A DNA stretch of 64,000 nucleotides. Source: Armatimonadota bacterium. GTDB lineage: Bacteria; Armatimonadota; UBA5829; DSUL01. The translations under genes and the position numbers were made by a program. The notes under the pieces are model-generated. The model was given only the letters and a program-made list of their open reading frames with translations, made no database searches and had not been told where the DNA came from. Positions 1 through 8,920 of the stretch are shown piece by piece. The stretch covers positions 2,124,162 to 2,188,161 of the forward strand of contig AP024674.1 of the NCBI GenBank assembly GCA_025998755.1, given 5' to 3'. Each line of letters opens with the position of its first letter. Position 1 is the stretch's first letter.

Positions 1-1
1 G

Positions 2-553
2 GCGAACATCGCGAGCCGCATCGCTTTTGCGGTGAGTTCGCAGGTGGACAGCCGGACCATTTTGGACCAGAATGGGGCGGAGAGGCTCATCGGCAAGGGG
101 GATATGCTCTTCCGTCCCATAGATGCTCCCAAGCCCGTCCGCATCCAGGGAGCTTATGTATCGGAGCAGGAGGTGAAGCGGCTGGTGGACCACCTGCGGG
201 AGCAGGGACGCCCCGAGTTCTCGCTGAAGCCGGTGGAGCCGTCCGTGAGCGGCGACGGAGAGTTCGCCGACGCGGAGGATGCGGCCTACCGGGACGAGTT
301 TTACGAGCCGGCGGTCCGGCTGGTGGTCAGCCAGGGCCGCGCCTCCACCTCCATGATCCAGAGGCGGTTCCGCATAGGATACACGCGCGCCGCCCGGCTG
401 GTGGACGCGATGGAGAAGCAGGGCATCGTGGGGCCGGCGGACGGAGCGAATCCCCGCGAGGTGCTGCTTTCGCCGGCTCAGATGGACGAGCTTTTTGGCC
501 TTCCTCAGGGAACCACCGCCGCCTCTCAGGACTACGATGAAGACGAAGGATAG
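2..553 (+). CDS. ftsK: DNA translocase FtsK/SpoIIIE, C-terminal part (runs off left edge)
   Basis: The frame is open to the left edge, so only the last ~183 residues are present. The opening residues ANIASRIAFAVSSQVDSRTI followed by GAERLIGKGDMLF are the conserved end of the FtsK motor ATPase domain. After a short acidic linker, residues from FYEPAVRLV to the end form the gamma winged-helix domain that reads the KOPS/SRS polarity sequences (ASTSMIQRRFRIGYTRAARL is its recognition helix region). FtsK pumps chromosome DNA through the closing septum and activates dimer resolution. The gene overlaps the likely start of rimO by 17 bases, suggesting translational coupling. The membrane N-domain and Walker motifs lie outside the window. 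Confidence 0.95.
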   Translation, partial: ANIASRIAFAVSSQVDSRTILDQNGAERLIGKGDMLFRPIDAPKPVRIQGAYVSEQEVKRLVDHLREQGRPEFSLKPVEPSVSGDGEFADAEDAAYRDEFYEPAVRLVVSQGRASTSMIQRRFRIGYTRAARLVDAMEKQGIVGPADGANPREVLLSPAQMDELFGLPQGTTAASQDYDEDEG

Positions 554-1898
554 AGGCTCCGCGCGGCAGGCCCGGACTCTGGGTCTGGTGCACCTGGGCT
601 GCCCCAAGAATCAGGTGGACTCGGAGGAGATGCTGGCCGTCCTGGCACAGGACGGCTGGACGCTTGTGGGCGACCCGGACGATGCGGACGTGCTGGTGGT
701 GAATACGTGCGCGTTCATTGACGCCGCGAAGGAGGAGTCGATGGCAGCCATCCGGGATGCCGTCCGCCGCAAGAAGCGGGGACGCTGCCGGAAGGTGCTG
801 GTGGCCGGATGCCTGGCACAGCGGTATGCCGGCCGCCTGGCGGAAGAGATGCCTGAGGTGGACGCCATTGTGGGTGTGGGTCATACCCGGGAGCTGCCGG
901 AGTATCTGCGCGCCACGTTTCGCGGCGAACGCCCGGTGGTCTCCACACCTCCCCCGCCGGAGTGGCAGGAGATCGGCGCCCGGCTGATGACCACTCCGCC
1001 ATGGACAACATACCTGCGGATCGGGGAGGGATGCGACCATACATGTTCTTTTTGCGCCATCCCGTCCTTCCGTGGAGGCTGGCGGAGCCGTCCGGCGGAA
1101 AAGCTGCTGGACGAGGTCCGGATGCTGGTGGATCTGGGCCTGAAGGAAGTTGTGCTGGTCGGCCAGGACACCACTCTGTATGGCCGGGAAACGCGGGGGG
1201 AGTGGAGCCTGGCGCGCCTGGTGCGTGAGCTGGGAAAGATCGAGGGGCTCCGATGGCAGCGGATCATGTATGCCCATCCCGGGCGCGTGGACCGCTCCAT
1301 CGTGGAGCTGTTTGGAGAAGTGCCGAATCTTGCGGCCTATATTGATCTTCCGTTCCAGCACGGAGACGACCGGATGTTGAAACGGATGCGCCGGGCCGGA
1401 AGCACAGCGCAGTATCTCCGGCTGGTGGACGAGCTGCGGGAAAGTTGCCCGCACATCGCCATTCGCAGCACGTTTCTGCTGGGATTCCCGGGCGAGACTG
1501 ATGAGGAGTTCGGGAACTGTCTGAAATTCCTGGAGGCGGTGAGGCCCGATCATGCCGGGGCGTTCGTCTACTCGCACGAAGAGGGGACCCCGGCGTTTGA
1601 GATGGACAACGACGTGCCCCGGCAGGTGGCCGAGGAGCGCCGGGCCGCGCTGATGGAGATGCAGCGCCGCATCTCGCGCGAGAGGCTGCGGGAGCTGGAG
1701 GGCAGGGAGATCGACGTGCTGGTGGAAGCCCAGGCGGGACCGGAAAGGATGACGGGCCGCTCGGAGCGCGACGCTCCCGAGGTGGATGGTCTGGTGGAGC
1801 TTTCCGGAAATGGTATCCGGCCCGGCGAGATCGTGCGCGCGAAGGTCGTCGAAACGGGCGACCATGACCTGAAGGCCGTGGCGACAGGTTGCGCCTGA
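537..1898 (+). CDS. rimO: Ribosomal protein S12 methylthiotransferase RimO
   Basis: A 453-residue radical-SAM methylthiotransferase, the normal RimO length. The N-terminal UPF0004 domain shows its three cluster cysteines in LGCPKN, NTCAFI and AGCLAQ. The radical-SAM cluster motif CDHTCSFC has cysteines 166, 170 and 173. A TRAM-like segment ends the protein. The N-terminal text GLVHLGCPKNQVDSE is typical of RimO rather than MiaB. By family knowledge it adds a methylthio group to the conserved aspartate of ribosomal protein S12, using two 4Fe-4S clusters and SAM. I chose the ATG at 537, which begins MKTKDR; an upstream in-frame start would lie deep inside ftsK. It follows ftsK with a 17-base overlap. 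Confidence 0.95.
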   Translation: MKTKDRGSARQARTLGLVHLGCPKNQVDSEEMLAVLAQDGWTLVGDPDDADVLVVNTCAFIDAAKEESMAAIRDAVRRKKRGRCRKVLVAGCLAQRYAGRLAEEMPEVDAIVGVGHTRELPEYLRATFRGERPVVSTPPPPEWQEIGARLMTTPPWTTYLRIGEGCDHTCSFCAIPSFRGGWRSRPAEKLLDEVRMLVDLGLKEVVLVGQDTTLYGRETRGEWSLARLVRELGKIEGLRWQRIMYAHPGRVDRSIVELFGEVPNLAAYIDLPFQHGDDRMLKRMRRAGSTAQYLRLVDELRESCPHIAIRSTFLLGFPGETDEEFGNCLKFLEAVRPDHAGAFVYSHEEGTPAFEMDNDVPRQVAEERRAALMEMQRRISRERLRELEGREIDVLVEAQAGPERMTGRSERDAPEVDGLVELSGNGIRPGEIVRAKVVETGDHDLKAVATGCA

Positions 1899-1951
1899 GG
1901 CGCTCCTGCGTCCACGATTGACAGGTCGAGTACACTCGGAGGAAGAATCTG

Positions 1952-3784
1952 GTGACACCCAAGACTGCTGCAGCGCCAAGCGCTGTTATGGAAGACCTGC
2001 CGATGACGGTCCTGCAGGACCGTCTGGCGGATATCCTGCTGCATACCGGACCACGCAAGACGGGCGAGCTGGTGACGGCAGTCAATCACAAGGCTGTGAC
2101 GCTGAAGCTCGCCAAGCACGCGCTGAAGTCCTCCTCCCGCTTCACACAGACATCGGACCGCAAGTGGGACCTGGCTGGACGATGGGAGGCGCCGGACTAT
2201 CCGTTCGAGGAGATACTGGAATCGCTGGTTAAGTGCGCCGGCCGCCCTCTGTCCGCGGAGACCCTAGGACGTGAGATGGCGAAGATCCTGGGACGTGACC
2301 CGGAAGTGATGGCGGAGACGGTGCTGAAGTTCGCAAGCGACTCTTCCCACTTCACGATTGTCGGCGAGACCGAGTTTGGATTGTCCGGGTGGCTACTGGA
2401 CACCGACTACGACCGCCCGGAGGATGTGATCTACTACAACTTCCTGGACGAGCAGCTCATCGAGCATTACCGTCCGGCGGCTGCGGCGCTGGACTGGGAG
2501 ACCGACCCGGCCGCCGCGGCGGTTCAGCTGGTGCTGGAGAATAAAGATCCGGTGCCGTTCAAGGTAGCGGCATACTTTGGCTGGGAGGCGCAGCGGGACT
2601 ATTTCGATCCCTCCGAGATGCTCACCGCCCTGTGGCAGGATGACGAGGTGGCGATGTCTTCCTCGCTGGTGCTCTACCGGAGGGACCGCGAGAAAGAGCT
2701 GCTGAACGCCCTGAAGAAGCTGGAGGCTACGCTGGCTGAGGAGCTGGAGGAGGAAGAGGAGGCGGAGGAAGCGCCTCCCGAGGTCACGGAGGACGATATC
2801 GCCGAGATGCGCCGGGCTATCCTGGAGAAGGGAGAGGTCTGCCGCATCGAGGATCTCATTCTGCAGACATTCGAGCTGGAAAAGGGAGAGAAGGCCTACG
2901 AGCCGACCGAGAAGACCATCGTGGAGCATCTGCGCCACGACATCGAGGTCATCTGGCTGGGAGCCGGACGATTTGCCCCGGCCGGCACAGTGCCCGCTCA
3001 CGTTCTGCAGATTCCGCAATCCCTGATCATCCCGGAATACGACTTCGCGACGCCGGACGGTGAGCGGTTCGACCTGGAGATGGAGCCCGCCGGGCTGGAG
3101 AGCTCGCTTGCGAAGGAGATCCACCTGCCCATTGTCCAGGACGTGGGGGACGAGGATCCGCCGGAGCGCCCCGAGAAGCGCCCAATGCGCGCGGACTGCG
3201 TGCTGAAGTATCACCACAAACAGGAGGGAACATTTCCGCTGGCGCAGCTTCCGGAAGGGCTGTTCGCGCCGGAGCCGGCCGTTCAGCAGATCAGCATCCG
3301 CCACAACGGGAACACCTACGAGGCATGGGTGAACCTGGACACGCGGCTGGTCTACGGACTGGGGCCCCTGTACGAGGCGCTGGAGCTGCCCATCGCCGGA
3401 GGGCTGTTCCATCTCAACGCGACGGAGGACTGGGACGTCTTCGATCTGGAGTATTCCGGAGAAACCGACGAGATGACCGCTGTCGCCCCGGCGCGGTTGC
3501 TGGAGCTCCTTCAGCTCAAGGACGAAGCGGACAACGAGCGCCTGCCCACGTTCGAGGTGATGTGCCGCCTGCTGGAGCGTCAGAGCTCCGGGATGAGCTA
3601 TCCGCATCTGTTCGTGGAGGTGAATCTGATCCGCCGTGTCTCCCGGATGCTGGTGGCGTCCATCCTGAGCGGTTATCCCTGCTTCACGCGTCAGCCCAAG
3701 ACGGGACTCTGGGTGTTCGACCCGAAGAAGAAAGATCAGGGGTTCCAGAAGTCCAAGAGAAAGTATGTGGTCAAAGAGTACTGA
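1952..3784 (+). CDS. Conserved-looking 610-residue protein with winged-helix-like segments, function unknown
   Basis: Translation probably starts at the GTG at 1952, behind a clear GGAGGA about 8 bases upstream. I do not recognise a named family. Residues ~20-70 (ADILLHTGPRKTGELVTAVN onward) and ~85-150 look like small winged helices of the HARE-HTH type, and a third helical repeat around 285-340 (EMRRAILEKGEVCRIEDLI) looks similar. Between them is a run of glutamates near residue 265. The second half is mixed alpha/beta with a basic C-terminus (KKKDQGFQKSKRKYVVKEY). There is no signal peptide or membrane segment, so it is presumably cytoplasmic and may bind nucleic acid; that role is inference from the winged-helix pattern and basic tail only. 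Confidence 0.8.
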   Translation: MTPKTAAAPSAVMEDLPMTVLQDRLADILLHTGPRKTGELVTAVNHKAVTLKLAKHALKSSSRFTQTSDRKWDLAGRWEAPDYPFEEILESLVKCAGRPLSAETLGREMAKILGRDPEVMAETVLKFASDSSHFTIVGETEFGLSGWLLDTDYDRPEDVIYYNFLDEQLIEHYRPAAAALDWETDPAAAAVQLVLENKDPVPFKVAAYFGWEAQRDYFDPSEMLTALWQDDEVAMSSSLVLYRRDREKELLNALKKLEATLAEELEEEEEAEEAPPEVTEDDIAEMRRAILEKGEVCRIEDLILQTFELEKGEKAYEPTEKTIVEHLRHDIEVIWLGAGRFAPAGTVPAHVLQIPQSLIIPEYDFATPDGERFDLEMEPAGLESSLAKEIHLPIVQDVGDEDPPERPEKRPMRADCVLKYHHKQEGTFPLAQLPEGLFAPEPAVQQISIRHNGNTYEAWVNLDTRLVYGLGPLYEALELPIAGGLFHLNATEDWDVFDLEYSGETDEMTAVAPARLLELLQLKDEADNERLPTFEVMCRLLERQSSGMSYPHLFVEVNLIRRVSRMLVASILSGYPCFTRQPKTGLWVFDPKKKDQGFQKSKRKYVVKEY

Positions 3785-3801
3785 GATGCGGGGAAGGTGC
3801 G

Positions 3802-3822
3802 GGGGCGCGCTCCGCGCGCCCC
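3802..3822 (+). other. GC-rich hairpin before gltX
   Basis: A 9-bp perfect stem (3802-3810 with 3814-3822) and a 3-base loop lie between the 610-residue gene and gltX. There is no following T-run, so it is a weak terminator candidate. It could act as an attenuating or mRNA-stabilising hairpin at the gene junction. Confidence 0.3.
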
Positions 3823-3853
3823 TTCGCGCGCCTGGAGGACGGGAGGGGCGGCA

Positions 3854-5260
3854 GTGAGCTTGCTTCGCACCCGATTCGCGCCCAGCCCGACGGGCAGCAT
3901 GCACATCGGGAACGCTCGCACCGCAGCCTTCGCCTGGCTGCTGGCGCGCCATCACGGTGGCCAGTTCATCCTTCGCATCGAAGACACGGACCGGACGCGC
4001 TACGTGGAAGGTTCCGTCGAAGAGATCCAGGACGGGCTGAAGTGGCTGGGGCTGGACTGGGACGAAGGGCCGTACTTCCAGTCGCAGCGTCTGGAGATCT
4101 ATCGTGAGCTGGCGGAGCAGCTTGTCCGGGAGGGAAAGGCCTACCGGTGCTGGTGCTCGCCGGAGCGCCTGGCGCAGATGCGCGAGGAGCAGAAGGCAGC
4201 CGGGCTGCCCACTGGATACGACCGGCGGTGCCGGGCAGGCGAGACGCGACACACTGCTGAGGAACCACACGTCATCCGCTTCGCGATGCCGCTCGACGGA
4301 GTGACTGAGTTTCACGATCACGTCCGCGGGACGCTCTCGTTTGAGAACGCACTGATAGACGACTTCGTGATGCTGAAGGCGGACGGGTTTCCCACGTATC
4401 AGTTCGCGAACGTCGTGGACGACCACCTGATGGGCATCACTCACGTGGTGCGCAGCGACGAATGGCTCTCCAGCACTCCCAAGCATGTGCAGCTTTATGC
4501 CGCCTTCGGTTGGGAGCCGCCTCAGTTCGTCCATCCCGCCCTGATCCTGGGACCGGACCGCTCCAAGCTCTCCAAGCGGCACGGGGCGGTGTCGTTCCGG
4601 GAGTTCACGCAGATGGGCTATCTTCCAGATGCCCTGCTGAACTTTTTGGCCCTGCTGGGCTGGTCGCCTGGGGACAACCGCGAGGTCATGACGAGACAGG
4701 AGCTGATCGAGGCGTTCGACATTCCGGGCATCGTCAACCATCCCGCCATTTTCGACCGCCAGAAGCTGGACTGGTTGAACCGGCAGCATATTCGGATGCT
4801 GCCCGACGGAGATCTGGCCAGGAGGGTGAAGCCTCTGCTGGAGGAGAAGGGCCTCGGCGGACTGCAGGATGGGTATCTGGAGAGTGTCGTGCGGGTCATG
4901 AAGGACCGGTTGACCTTCCTTCACGACATTGTGGATCTGGCCTCCTACTTTTTCACGGACGAGTTCGAATACGAAGAGAAGGGCGCCAAGTGGCTGAGGG
5001 ACCCGGGCGCGGCGCAGTTCCTGGAAGGGATTGCGGATGCTCTCAAGGATTGCGAATGGAGCGAGGCGGCCATTGAAGCCCGCGTGCGGGAGGCGGGGGA
5101 GAAGCTGGGACGGGAGGGTGGATCGCTGATCCACCCCATCCGCTACGCCTGCACGGGCAAGACGGTGGGCCCATCCCTGTTCGCCGCTCTCGAGACGCTG
5201 GGAAGGGACCGGGTGGTCAGAAGACTCCGGCGCGCGGCCGATGTCGCCCGTGTGCAATAA
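3854..5260 (+). CDS. gltX: Glutamyl-tRNA synthetase
   Basis: A class I glutamyl-tRNA synthetase of 468 residues, the usual bacterial size. It charges tRNA-Glu, and in organisms lacking GlnRS also tRNA-Gln. The ATP-binding HIGH-type motif is PTGSMHIGN (residues 12-20) and the KMSKS-type loop is SKLSKRHG (near 237-243). Cys/His zinc ligands are not complete in the usual place (CWCSPERL and RRC are present), so zinc binding is uncertain. The likely start is GTG 3854, behind GGAGGGG; a longer reading from 3797 would add a low-complexity arginine-rich tail lacking a family match. Whether it discriminates tRNA-Gln cannot be told from sequence alone. Confidence 0.96.
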   Translation: MSLLRTRFAPSPTGSMHIGNARTAAFAWLLARHHGGQFILRIEDTDRTRYVEGSVEEIQDGLKWLGLDWDEGPYFQSQRLEIYRELAEQLVREGKAYRCWCSPERLAQMREEQKAAGLPTGYDRRCRAGETRHTAEEPHVIRFAMPLDGVTEFHDHVRGTLSFENALIDDFVMLKADGFPTYQFANVVDDHLMGITHVVRSDEWLSSTPKHVQLYAAFGWEPPQFVHPALILGPDRSKLSKRHGAVSFREFTQMGYLPDALLNFLALLGWSPGDNREVMTRQELIEAFDIPGIVNHPAIFDRQKLDWLNRQHIRMLPDGDLARRVKPLLEEKGLGGLQDGYLESVVRVMKDRLTFLHDIVDLASYFFTDEFEYEEKGAKWLRDPGAAQFLEGIADALKDCEWSEAAIEARVREAGEKLGREGGSLIHPIRYACTGKTVGPSLFAALETLGRDRVVRRLRRAADVARVQ

Positions 5261-5287
5261 GCGTCGGGGGAACGGAAGGCGGACCTG

Positions 5288-6025
5288 ATGCGGATCATAG
5301 ACACATACACGATCTTCGGCTCCTGGCCGGCGGGAGGCGCGGACCTCTCGCTGGAGCGCCTGCTTCAGACGTTGGGGACGAACGGGGTGGAGAAGGCCAT
5401 TGCCCATTCTACCGATTGCGTCTTCGAGACCACACGGGGAACGTTGGAATCGCTGCTGCAGAAAACGGCCAACCATGCGATGCTGGCTCCGGCGGCGGCA
5501 GTGGACCCCACCCTCCTGGTAAAACCATGGGAGTTCGCGGCGGAGGCGGCTTCCAGGGGACTGGCGTGCCTGCGGTTCTTCCCCGAGATCCACGACTGGC
5601 CGGTGGCGGACTACCTGCCATTCGCCAGATGCCTCGAGGCCATCGCCCCGACGGGAACGCCGGTATCGGTGGCCATCACGCGCCCCGGGCAGATCACAGC
5701 TCTGTCGCGGGTGCCGCACGCGGGGGACTTGCCGGTCATCCTGGTGCACGTGGCCGACGATTGTATGTCTGAGGTGGCCGCGGTGGCTCCCGCTATGGAG
5801 AACTGGTATCTCTCGACGGACGGAATGTCGCATCTGGGGCTTCTGGAAGAGCTGGCCGATGCCATCGGGGTGGAGCGGTTGCTGTTCGGGTCATCCGCTC
5901 CGCGAGGCAGCCTGACCGGCTCGCTGGAATATGTCCGGATGTCGGCGCTCCCGGACTCAGCCAAGGAAGCCATTCTGTCCGGCAACGCGATACGGCTGTT
6001 TGGAGACCGACTTGGCAATCATTGA
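5288..6025 (+). CDS. Amidohydrolase-fold protein without the HxH motif (first of a pair)
   Basis: A 245-residue protein resembling the TIM-barrel amidohydrolase_2 family. The first strand reads MRIIDTYTIFG where active members have IIDxHxH, so both first metal-binding histidines are missing. The late strand LLFGSSAPRG matches the conserved LxFGSDxP position, but with serine in place of the catalytic aspartate. LVHVADD (near residues 154-160) keeps a single mid-barrel histidine. It is therefore probably catalytically altered or a non-enzymatic relative. A shorter relative follows immediately with a 14-base overlap, so the two may form a heteromeric complex. The start ATG follows a purine-rich GGAACGGAAGG. 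No export signal is seen. Confidence 0.75.
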   Translation: MRIIDTYTIFGSWPAGGADLSLERLLQTLGTNGVEKAIAHSTDCVFETTRGTLESLLQKTANHAMLAPAAAVDPTLLVKPWEFAAEAASRGLACLRFFPEIHDWPVADYLPFARCLEAIAPTGTPVSVAITRPGQITALSRVPHAGDLPVILVHVADDCMSEVAAVAPAMENWYLSTDGMSHLGLLEELADAIGVERLLFGSSAPRGSLTGSLEYVRMSALPDSAKEAILSGNAIRLFGDRLGNH

Positions 6026-6737
6026 CTCACTGGCGATACTGGGCTGCGGGGCTCCCTGCGTCGAGGAGTTCGGGCGTGAGCGGCTCCTGCAGCGGATGGA
6101 CCAGCTAGGCATCACGCATGCCATCGTGGCCAGTTCGCTGGCTATCTCCAGCGACTTCGAGGCGGGCAATGCCTGGCTGGCGGAGCAGATTTCGGGACAG
6201 AAGCGGCTGCTGGGCTATGCGGTGGTGAACACCAACCATCCCGAGGAGGCGCTGCAGGACATGCGCCGCTACCTGACCAAGCAACAGTTCCGCGGGCTGG
6301 TGATGATCGAGGGACGGCCGGACACACCGGTCAGCAGCGCGGACGCGGAGGAGCTTCTGAACGCCTATCGCCGCTTCGCAAAACCGCTGCTGATCTTCAC
6401 GCCCCACCGGGAGTGCGTATACGCGGCCGCGGAGATCGCCCGGAAGTTCGAACTGATCAAGGTGGTGCTGGTGGGAATGGGCGGCAAGGACTGGAGATCG
6501 GCCATCGCGGCGGCCCGGCAGCATCTGAACATCTACCTGCAAACCACGGGAGAGGTCTCGCCCAGCCGCATCCGGGAGGGATGGGCGGCGGTCAACGGAA
6601 ACCGGATGATGTTCGGTAGCGGGGCTCCCGTGACAGACCCGGCGGTGACCCTTGGGATGATCCGAGAGGCGGGCATCCCGGAACGGGATTTGCAGAAGCT
6701 GCTTTTCTCGAACGCGGAGAAGACTTTCGCGGGCTGA
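6012..6737 (+). CDS. Amidohydrolase-fold protein without the HxH motif (second of a pair)
   Basis: A 241-residue relative of the preceding gene. I place the start at TTG 6012 (reading MAIIDSLAILG), because this aligns with the first strand of the upstream paralogue and gives the 14-base overlap typical of coupled genes. Like its neighbour it lacks HxH after the first strand (SLA in its place) and has FGSGAP in place of the FGSDxP strand. Helical segments such as ERLLQRMDQLGITHAIVASS match the usual layout of the family. Retention of two degenerate paralogues side by side suggests a conserved joint role; substrate and activity are unknown. Confidence 0.72.
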   Translation: MAIIDSLAILGCGAPCVEEFGRERLLQRMDQLGITHAIVASSLAISSDFEAGNAWLAEQISGQKRLLGYAVVNTNHPEEALQDMRRYLTKQQFRGLVMIEGRPDTPVSSADAEELLNAYRRFAKPLLIFTPHRECVYAAAEIARKFELIKVVLVGMGGKDWRSAIAAARQHLNIYLQTTGEVSPSRIREGWAAVNGNRMMFGSGAPVTDPAVTLGMIREAGIPERDLQKLLFSNAEKTFAG

Positions 6738-6743
6738 GCGAAA

Positions 6744-7604
6744 TCAGTTGTTGGGAGTCCGGGAGGCCATCTCCCGGGGAGGCGGCATCAGGGCGCGGGT
6801 GATCTCCGCCCCCAGAAGCAGAATCAGCGCCAGGAAATAGCAGGCCATCAGCACCACCACGGTACCAGCCAATGGTCCGTACAGGCTGGAAAAGCGCGCT
6901 GATTGCGAGAAGTAAGCCACCAGCGCGCCGTTTGCCACCAGCCAGAGCAGCGCCGTCACCAGTCCCCCGGCGAACGCCTGCTTCCACGGCACCCGGACCC
7001 TGGGCAGCAGCACATAAGCGGAGGCCGCCAGAGTGGCGTTCAGAACCATCGAGACCGCCGCATAGAGCATTTTGCCGTGCAAGCCAGGCGTCACCACCCC
7101 GAAGGCCACCGTGGCCGCCAGAGAAAGAGCCGAGAGCAGTCCCATATACACCACGAACCCGACGCTTTTCAGACGTGCGATTCCCCAGATGCTCCTGCGC
7201 CTGGCATCAAAGATGCGGTTCAACGAGTGCTGCAAGGCGGCTACCACCTGAGAGGCGCTCCACAACAACAGCAACACGCCGGCGATGCCAGCTTCACCCC
7301 GTCCCTCGGCGATGGACTGAAGGAGTCTGTCGAAGTCTATCCCTGAGGATCGCAGAACAGGCGCAGAGCGGGCAAGAACCTCCAGCGTCTGCTGACGGGC
7401 CTCCGCAGAAGAGAGCCACACTCCCAGCCCCGACATGCCGATGAGCAGCAGAGGGAAAAGCGACAGCCAGGCATAGAACGCAACGGCAGCGGCGCAAAAC
7501 GGAACGTCGTGCGCCGATGCCGACCGGGCCAGTTCCTGCACCCAGCGTAGCGAGGACAGCACGGGCTCAGGCATCCGCAGGCAGCGGAGCCCGGCGGGAT
7601 TCAC
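6744..7604 (-). CDS. YihY/BrkB-family integral membrane protein
   Basis: A 286-residue polytopic membrane protein. The N-terminal motif FYAWLSLFPLLLIG, the segment LWSASQVVAALQHSLNRIFD, and PLAGTVVVLMACYFLALILLLGAEITRAL near the C-terminus are hallmarks of the YihY/virulence factor BrkB family (once mis-named RNase BN). About six transmembrane helices are visible. The molecular function of the family is not settled; transport or envelope roles have been proposed. The start overlaps the stop of the upstream reductase by four bases, so the two are likely co-transcribed on the minus strand. Confidence 0.88.
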   Translation of the reverse strand: MNPAGLRCLRMPEPVLSSLRWVQELARSASAHDVPFCAAAVAFYAWLSLFPLLLIGMSGLGVWLSSAEARQQTLEVLARSAPVLRSSGIDFDRLLQSIAEGRGEAGIAGVLLLLWSASQVVAALQHSLNRIFDARRRSIWGIARLKSVGFVVYMGLLSALSLAATVAFGVVTPGLHGKMLYAAVSMVLNATLAASAYVLLPRVRVPWKQAFAGGLVTALLWLVANGALVAYFSQSARFSSLYGPLAGTVVVLMACYFLALILLLGAEITRALMPPPREMASRTPNN

Positions 7605-8833
7605 AGCAGATCCTCAAGCGGCCTTCGCGGGTTTTTGAGAAGGGCGATCCGCCCGGCCACATTAAGCCGGGCACGGATGATCTTCTCCACGATTTCCGAC
7701 TCTTCCGGCGGGCGGCCCATAAGGACGGCCGCATTGATCACGTCGTCCCGCAGGTGCCAGGCGAAGATGGAGCGGTCGCTCAGGTCGCCACGCAGGACAA
7801 TGCGATCCCCCTCCCGCGGCATCCCCCAGACTTCAAGGGAAAGGTCGAACAGGTCCGTGAAATACATGGACACGCGATCGAACCGTTCCCCCGCCCCCGC
7901 GAGATTGCGGCCAGCCACCCTTCCCTGGGACTCGGCATTGTCCCAGTGCTCCACCCGCCTGCGTACCCCGAAGACGGCGTCCGGGAAGATGGCAACATCG
8001 CCCGCGGCGTAGATGCCGGGGACTGCAGTCTGAAGGCACGAGTCCACCAAAACGCCGTTTTCGACCCGCAGCCTGCTGGCCTGCGCCAGTTCCACATTGG
8101 GCACGGCCCCCACCCCGAAGACTACGCCATCGCAGGCCACCTTCTGCCCGGCGCGCGTGTGGATCAGGTTGACCTCACCGGACCCCAGCAGACCGTAAGG
8201 TTCGTCCTCCAGGAGGAAGCGCACCCCGCGCCGCTCGAAATACCTCTGCAGGAACGCGGAGACCTCCGGGTTGTGCATCTTGTCCAGCACCATGCGGCCC
8301 CGCGATATGACCGTCGTGCGGATGCCCCGCGCCGCAAACGCCGCAGCCAGTTCCATCCCGATGAACCCGGCTCCGATTATGGCCACCTCGTTCCAGTCAT
8401 CCGAGGCCCTGCGGATGCGTTCTGCGTCCTGGATGTTGCGCAGGTAGTGGACGCCTTCCAACGCCCGGCCCGGGCCCTCGAAACGCACCGGCGAGGCGCC
8501 GGTGACGATGAGCGCCCGCTCGAATGCAATGGAGCGGTTCAGTTCCAGTTCGCACACCCGGGATGCGGGATCTATGAGCCGGGCCCGGGTACGGAAGCGG
8601 ACTTCGATTCCGTTGGAGGAGTAAAAATCCTCCGGATGCACGAAAAGGTCCTCGCGCTTCTCGCTGCCCGTCAGGAAACCCTTGGAAAGAGGGGGGCGAT
8701 GATAAGGCAGTTCGGCTTCCGCCGTCAGGATGACCGTCGCGCCCCTGGCCGACTCATCCGCGCGGACCAGCTCCTCCGCAGCCGTGGCGGCCGCCAGCCC
8801 GCCGCCAATGATGAGATATTTCGTAGACTCCAC
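7601..8833 (-). CDS. FAD-dependent NAD(P)H oxidoreductase, ferredoxin/rubredoxin reductase type
   Basis: A 410-residue pyridine-nucleotide-disulfide oxidoreductase-fold flavoprotein. The N-terminal FAD motif is YLIIGGGLAAATAAEELV, the second dinucleotide motif is VAIIGAGFIGMELAAAFA, and the second FAD-contact motif is GIYAAGDVAIFPD. The PYHRPPLSK element after the first domain is typical of BphA4/rubredoxin reductase-like enzymes that pass electrons from NAD(P)H to a small iron-sulfur protein. No redox-active CxxC is present, which separates it from thioredoxin and mercuric reductases. No ferredoxin gene is adjacent, so the partner is unknown. It probably forms a two-gene unit with the YihY gene downstream. 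Confidence 0.9.
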   Translation of the reverse strand: MESTKYLIIGGGLAAATAAEELVRADESARGATVILTAEAELPYHRPPLSKGFLTGSEKREDLFVHPEDFYSSNGIEVRFRTRARLIDPASRVCELELNRSIAFERALIVTGASPVRFEGPGRALEGVHYLRNIQDAERIRRASDDWNEVAIIGAGFIGMELAAAFAARGIRTTVISRGRMVLDKMHNPEVSAFLQRYFERRGVRFLLEDEPYGLLGSGEVNLIHTRAGQKVACDGVVFGVGAVPNVELAQASRLRVENGVLVDSCLQTAVPGIYAAGDVAIFPDAVFGVRRRVEHWDNAESQGRVAGRNLAGAGERFDRVSMYFTDLFDLSLEVWGMPREGDRIVLRGDLSDRSIFAWHLRDDVINAAVLMGRPPEESEIVEKIIRARLNVAGRIALLKNPRRPLEDLL

Positions 8834-8920
8834 TGACCGGATTCCCCGTTCCCTGTTCGATCTCTCAAATACACCGGACCAGCTTGGCGCCGGACCCCGG
8901 CCGGGAGGATATTACCCCAA

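Noticed and set aside
327-1979. Long minus-strand open frame opposite ftsK end and rimO
   Set aside because: It mirrors strongly coding plus-strand genes in GC-rich DNA, is rich in Arg, Pro and His, and shows no protein family.
2393-5833. 1146-codon minus-strand open frame opposite the 610-residue gene and gltX
   Set aside because: A length effect of GC-rich codon use on the opposite strand; gltX and its neighbours have clear motifs on the plus strand.
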